Assembly (NCBI RefSeq): GCF_004348535.1
Contig: NZ_SMJX01000031.1
Span: 1-44,137, forward strand
From: Actinomadura sp. KC216
GTDB lineage: Bacteria > Actinomycetota > Actinomycetes > Streptosporangiales > Streptosporangiaceae
Direction: 5' to 3'
Length of the DNA: 44,137 nucleotides
Shown: positions 41,536-44,137 of the stretch, one piece after another
Position numbering within the stretch: position 1 is the stretch's first letter
How the letters are laid out: each line of letters starts with the position of its first letter
Position numbers and translations under genes: made by a program
The notes under the pieces: generated by a model
Told to the model about the DNA's origin: nothing
Database searches by the model: none
Seen by the model: the letters and a program-made list of their open reading frames with translations, nothing else

Positions 41536-42611
41536 TGCGCGTCCTGACCGTGAACCCTGGGTCGAGCAGCCTGAAGGTGAGCCTGCTCGACGCGGACGAC
41601 ACCCTCCTCGCCGAAGACTCGGGCGCGGGCCATGAGATCGCTGGGATCGTTGCCGAGATGCCCGCTGAGCCGGACGCCATCGGCGTGCGTTTCGTTCATG
41701 GGGGCACCGAATACACGGAACCGACCCTCATCGACGCCACGGTCACGAAGCACCTGCAGAGCCTTGCCGACCTGGCTCCTCTCCACCAGCCCGCGTCCCT
41801 GCACGCCCTGTCGGAGATCACCGCCGCCCTGCCCGGCGTACCGGCCGTCGCCTGCTTCGACACCGCGTTCCACGCCACCCTCCCCGACGCCGCCGCCACC
41901 TACGCGCTGCCCTCTGAATGGCGCGAACGGTTCAACCTGCGCCGCTACGGCTTCCACGGCCTGTCGTTCTCCTACGCCGTCCGCCGTACCTCCGATCTGC
42001 TCGGCGCCACCCCGCCCCGCATGGTCGTCTGCCACCTGGGCTCCGGCGCGTCCCTGTGCGCCGTGGCCGAGGGCCGCTCCGTCGACACCACCATGGGCTT
42101 CACGCCGCTCGAAGGGCTCATCATGGCGTCGCGGGCGGGCAGCATCGACCCCGGCATCCCGCTGTGGCTGATCAAGCACGGACTCTCCGCCGAGGACGTC
42201 AACTCCGCGCTGGAACGCGACTCCGGTCTGCGCGGCCTCACCGGCACCGGCGACATGCGCCGCATCCGCGACCTCGCCGAGCAGCGCGACGTGAACGCCC
42301 TCGCCGCCCTGGACGCCTACCACCACCGCCTCCGCGCCTGCGCCGCCGCCATGACCGCCTCGCTCGGCGGCCTGGACGCACTCGTGTTCACGGGCGGCGT
42401 CGGCGAGCACGACTCGTCCGTCCGCATGCGCCTGGCCGAGGACCTCGCCTACTTGGGGGTTTCCGTGGACCCTGATCGAAATGTTGCGGTTGACGGCGAC
42501 AGCGAGATCACGGCAGCGGACGCCTTTGTGCGTACGTTTGTGGTAGCGGCCCGCGAGGACTTGGAAATAGCATCCGGAGTCAGACGCCTCCTTAGTGGGT
42601 CATATTCGTAG
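41535..42611 (+). CDS. ackA: Acetate kinase, short form
   Basis: A 358-residue ASKHA-fold kinase that converts acetyl-P and ADP to acetate and ATP. Motifs: NPGSSSLK at the N-terminus, VRFVHGG, ACFDTAFH with the catalytic Asp, RRYGFHGLSF, HLGSGASLCAV, DTTMGFTPLEGLIMASR and FTGGVGEHD. It is about 40 residues shorter than the usual ~400, with the reductions spread over the N-terminal half and the loops rather than in the active site. The ATG overlaps the phosphoketolase stop; a GTG 12 bases upstream is the alternative. It completes the phosphoketolase shunt. The last bases, including the stop codon, are part of a 13-bp tandem duplication. Confidence 0.95.
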   Translation: MRVLTVNPGSSSLKVSLLDADDTLLAEDSGAGHEIAGIVAEMPAEPDAIGVRFVHGGTEYTEPTLIDATVTKHLQSLADLAPLHQPASLHALSEITAALPGVPAVACFDTAFHATLPDAAATYALPSEWRERFNLRRYGFHGLSFSYAVRRTSDLLGATPPRMVVCHLGSGASLCAVAEGRSVDTTMGFTPLEGLIMASRAGSIDPGIPLWLIKHGLSAEDVNSALERDSGLRGLTGTGDMRRIRDLAEQRDVNALAALDAYHHRLRACAAAMTASLGGLDALVFTGGVGEHDSSVRMRLAEDLAYLGVSVDPDRNVAVDGDSEITAADAFVRTFVVAAREDLEIASGVRRLLSGSYS

Positions 42612-42626
42612 ACCATATTCGTAGAT
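42601..42626. repeat. 13-bp tandem duplication across the ackA stop
   Basis: CATATTCGTAGA occurs at 42601-42612 and again at 42614-42625, with a weaker third copy after 42627. The first copy contains the ackA TAG stop codon. Confidence 0.8.
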
Positions 42627-42660
42627 CATTCGTTGATCGTCAGAACGAGGTTGGTAATTC

Positions 42661-42837
42661 GGGCGGTGGGGGCGGCGCAGCGTACGGGGCCGCCCCTCCA
42701 AAGTCAAGGGCGCCTTCGGCGTCGCTTCGCGATGGGACTTCGTCCCACCCTTGACTTCGGAGCCTCTACGGCCCCTCGTGCAGGTTGCGTCGGGCAGGCT
42801 CCGCCTGCCCCGCTCCGACGCGCCGCCCCCACCGCCC
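42661..42837. repeat. 177-bp nested palindromic element with a four-way junction
   Basis: The ends, 42661-42678 and 42820-42837, are perfect 18-base inverted arms. Inside, GGGGCCG (42686) pairs with CGGCCCC (42769). A 10-bp stem, AAGTCAAGGG (42701-42710) with CCCTTGACTT (42748-42757), encloses three hairpins placed end to end: 42711-42721, 42722-42732 and 42733-42747, all with TTC loops and no unpaired base between them. A further 8-bp hairpin lies at 42792-42810. It is either a structured RNA, a non-autonomous mobile element or a dispersed repeat; no T-run supports a plain terminator. No protein gene is apparent in 42612-42944. Confidence 0.75.
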
Positions 42838-42932
42838 AGCCACGAAGTAGGCATCCAAAATGGACAATATAGGGGCAAATGGCACCTTTTATTTCGTGCA
42901 TCCTAGGGCGCATGACGCGGCCTTTAGTGTGT

Positions 42933-42938
42933 TATCAT
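42933..42938 (+). promoter_or_regulatory. -10 hexamer of the HNH gene, likely leaderless
   Basis: TATCAT, six bases, then the ATG at 42945. The preceding hundred bases (42841-42944) are much richer in A and T than the rest of the window. Confidence 0.55.
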
Positions 42939-42944
42939 TAGAAC

Positions 42945-44137
42945 ATGAGTTCGATCACCTTGGATTTGGATGGGGCATCCACCGGTGAAATGGTGGGTGT
43001 TCTTTCGGTGATCGCCTCCGAACTTGCACGGCGCGATTCCCCGGATTCGGCGGCCTCGTGCAAGGAACTCTCCGAAACCCTCGCTGCCACCACCGACCAG
43101 CTTGAAGCCGCCCTGGCCGGATTGGTGGCCGTGGTCGACCGGGCCGGGGAAGTGCGGCGGTGGGGTTACCCGTCCACTCAGGCTTGGCTCCGTCATGAAC
43201 TGGGAATGCGCGACAACCGCGCCAAAGAGCGCCTCACCCTGGCGCGGCAGCGTGACCGCCTCGCTCAGGTGACGAAGCGATGGACGGGCGGCGACCTGTC
43301 CTTCGGATACGCCGCGACCATCGCGGGTGCCGTCGCCCGCCTTGACGACGAAGACTGCCAGGCGGCCGAAGAGATCCTGCTCGGCATGGCCGACCAGGAC
43401 TTCTCAGCCGGGAAGGTCGCTTCGTTCGGCAAGCGCATCCGCGACGTGATCGCCGAGCGGGACGGCACCGAGAACCCCGACAGCGACGTCAAGCGCGGAT
43501 ACGAGCGCTCCTGGATCGACTCCACCCGCTCCCTGGACGGCGGCCGCTACATCAAGGGCTGGCTCAACGCCGAAGACGCCGCCATCTGGGACGGCACCCT
43601 GGCCCCGCTCGCCAAGCCTGCCGGGCCTGATGACCGGCGGGATCTTTCCGAGCGGACGGCGGCCGCGCTAACCTCGGTCCTTGGCGGGGGTCACAAGGCC
43701 ACCCGGGTCACCGTCATCTGCGACCTGGACACCCTCACCGGCGGTACCACCCCGGCCCGCCTCACCGACGGCACCCCGATCCCGGCCGAACACGCCCGCC
43801 GCATCGCGCTCAACGCGGGCCTGTCGCCCTTGCTGCTCGGCCCCGGCCAGCACCCGCTCTACCTAGGCCACACCGTCCGGATCGCCACCGCCGCGCAACG
43901 CCGCGTCCTGCAGACCATGTACCCCACCTGCGCCGTGCAGGGCTGCGAGGTACCCGGAATGCTGTGCGAAGTCGACCACGTACACGGCTGGGCCCTCGGC
44001 AAGAGCCCAACCGACATCGACAAACTCACCCTCACCTGCGGCTGGCACAACCGCTTCAAACACAGCCACCCCGGTCAGATCCAGATCAATCAAGATCCCT
44101 TAACCGGGCGCTACACCTACCGGCTTCGCCCGCCACC
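42945..44137 (+). CDS. DUF222 / 13E12-type HNH endonuclease, 3'-truncated by window edge
   Basis: At least 397 residues are visible; the frame is open to the window end. The N-terminal two thirds is the helical DUF222 domain (ELSETLAATTDQLEAALAGLVAVVDR, GYPSTQAWLRHELGM, RLTLARQRDRL). The C-terminal part is an HNH nuclease domain: CAVQGCEVPGMLCEVDHVHGW with D344-H345 and two Cys, then KLTLTCGWHNRFKH. This is the 13E12 repeat family of actinobacteria, present in many copies per genome and considered selfish or mobile, in part because several carry group II-type or IS insertions. Several third positions (TTG, CTT, GCT) differ from neighbouring genes early in the frame. It follows the folded 177-bp element and an AT-rich stretch. 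Confidence 0.93.
   Translation, partial: MSSITLDLDGASTGEMVGVLSVIASELARRDSPDSAASCKELSETLAATTDQLEAALAGLVAVVDRAGEVRRWGYPSTQAWLRHELGMRDNRAKERLTLARQRDRLAQVTKRWTGGDLSFGYAATIAGAVARLDDEDCQAAEEILLGMADQDFSAGKVASFGKRIRDVIAERDGTENPDSDVKRGYERSWIDSTRSLDGGRYIKGWLNAEDAAIWDGTLAPLAKPAGPDDRRDLSERTAAALTSVLGGGHKATRVTVICDLDTLTGGTTPARLTDGTPIPAEHARRIALNAGLSPLLLGPGQHPLYLGHTVRIATAAQRRVLQTMYPTCAVQGCEVPGMLCEVDHVHGWALGKSPTDIDKLTLTCGWHNRFKHSHPGQIQINQDPLTGRYTYRLRPP

Noticed and set aside
42600..42878. A 92-residue minus-strand frame after ackA
   Set aside because: It is produced by the folded palindromic element, which explains its composition; no ribosome site or recognisable domain.
1..44137. tRNA or rRNA genes
   Set aside because: I scanned the intergenic regions by eye for cloverleaf features and CCA ends and found none; the cloverleaf-like fold at 42701-42757 has TTC loops of three bases and no anticodon arm of tRNA size.

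Overview
The window is 44 kb of very GC-rich DNA with strong G/C preference at codon third positions, frequent GTG and TTG starts, and -10-like TANNNT hexamers placed 6 to 8 bases before several start codons. Together with polyprenyl-phosphomannose protein mannosylation (pmt), a DUF222/13E12-type HNH gene and the gene order rsmI, metG, tatD, rsmA, ispE, this points to a chromosome of an actinomycete. A member of the Thermomonosporaceae (Actinomadura-like) is my guess from general familiarity; no rRNA is present to test it. I recognise 33 protein genes (two cut by the window edges), no tRNA or rRNA, no CRISPR array and no intact insertion sequence.

Layout. 1-5.4 kb: end of a patatin-like phospholipase, then a leftward operon for an MMPL exporter, a sensor kinase and a NarL-type response regulator, with a divergent MarR regulator and a palindrome between them. 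5.4-14.8 kb: a leftward housekeeping block (ABC-F ATPase, two tiny membrane proteins, ispE, a GH26-like secreted protein, rsmA, tatD, metG), interrupted by one rightward membrane-protein gene where other actinobacteria carry rpfB. 14.9-25.3 kb: an envelope glycosylation region with three GT-C-like membrane proteins, one membrane-anchored GT2 enzyme and the mannosyltransferase pmt, plus rsmI and a zinc-ribbon protein. 25.3-27.7 kb: an MFS transporter and a divergent LacI regulator with two matching operators. 27.7-32.5 kb: a beta-lactam island with a class A beta-lactamase lipoprotein, a MecA/PbpLipo-like transpeptidase, a LysR regulator, and a second beta-lactamase-fold protein translationally coupled to the LysR gene. 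32.6-37.1 kb: a two-AAA-domain CbxX/SpoVK-like ATPase followed by an ArdC-N/TOPRIM primase fusion. 37.1-38.5 kb: an amidase. 39-42.6 kb: phosphoketolase and acetate kinase, overlapping by one base. 42.6-44.1 kb: a highly folded 177-bp palindromic element and a 13E12-type HNH gene.

How genes work together. The clearest new idea is in the beta-lactam island. A 34-bp bipartite element with identical spacing lies upstream of both the beta-lactamase and the low-affinity-type PBP, and the second copy sits in the intergenic region shared with the LysR gene. This resembles an AmpR-style circuit in which one regulator controls an enzyme that destroys the drug and a bypass target. Phosphoketolase plus acetate kinase make a compact shunt from xylulose-5-P or fructose-6-P through acetyl-P to acetate and ATP. 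The GT2 and GT-C genes plausibly make and use polyprenyl-phosphate sugars at the membrane.

The window is also rich in short tandem duplications (12-18 bp units) in upstream regions, gene ends and protein linkers, and it holds two kinds of strong palindromic element. One of these is read in frame inside a membrane-protein gene.
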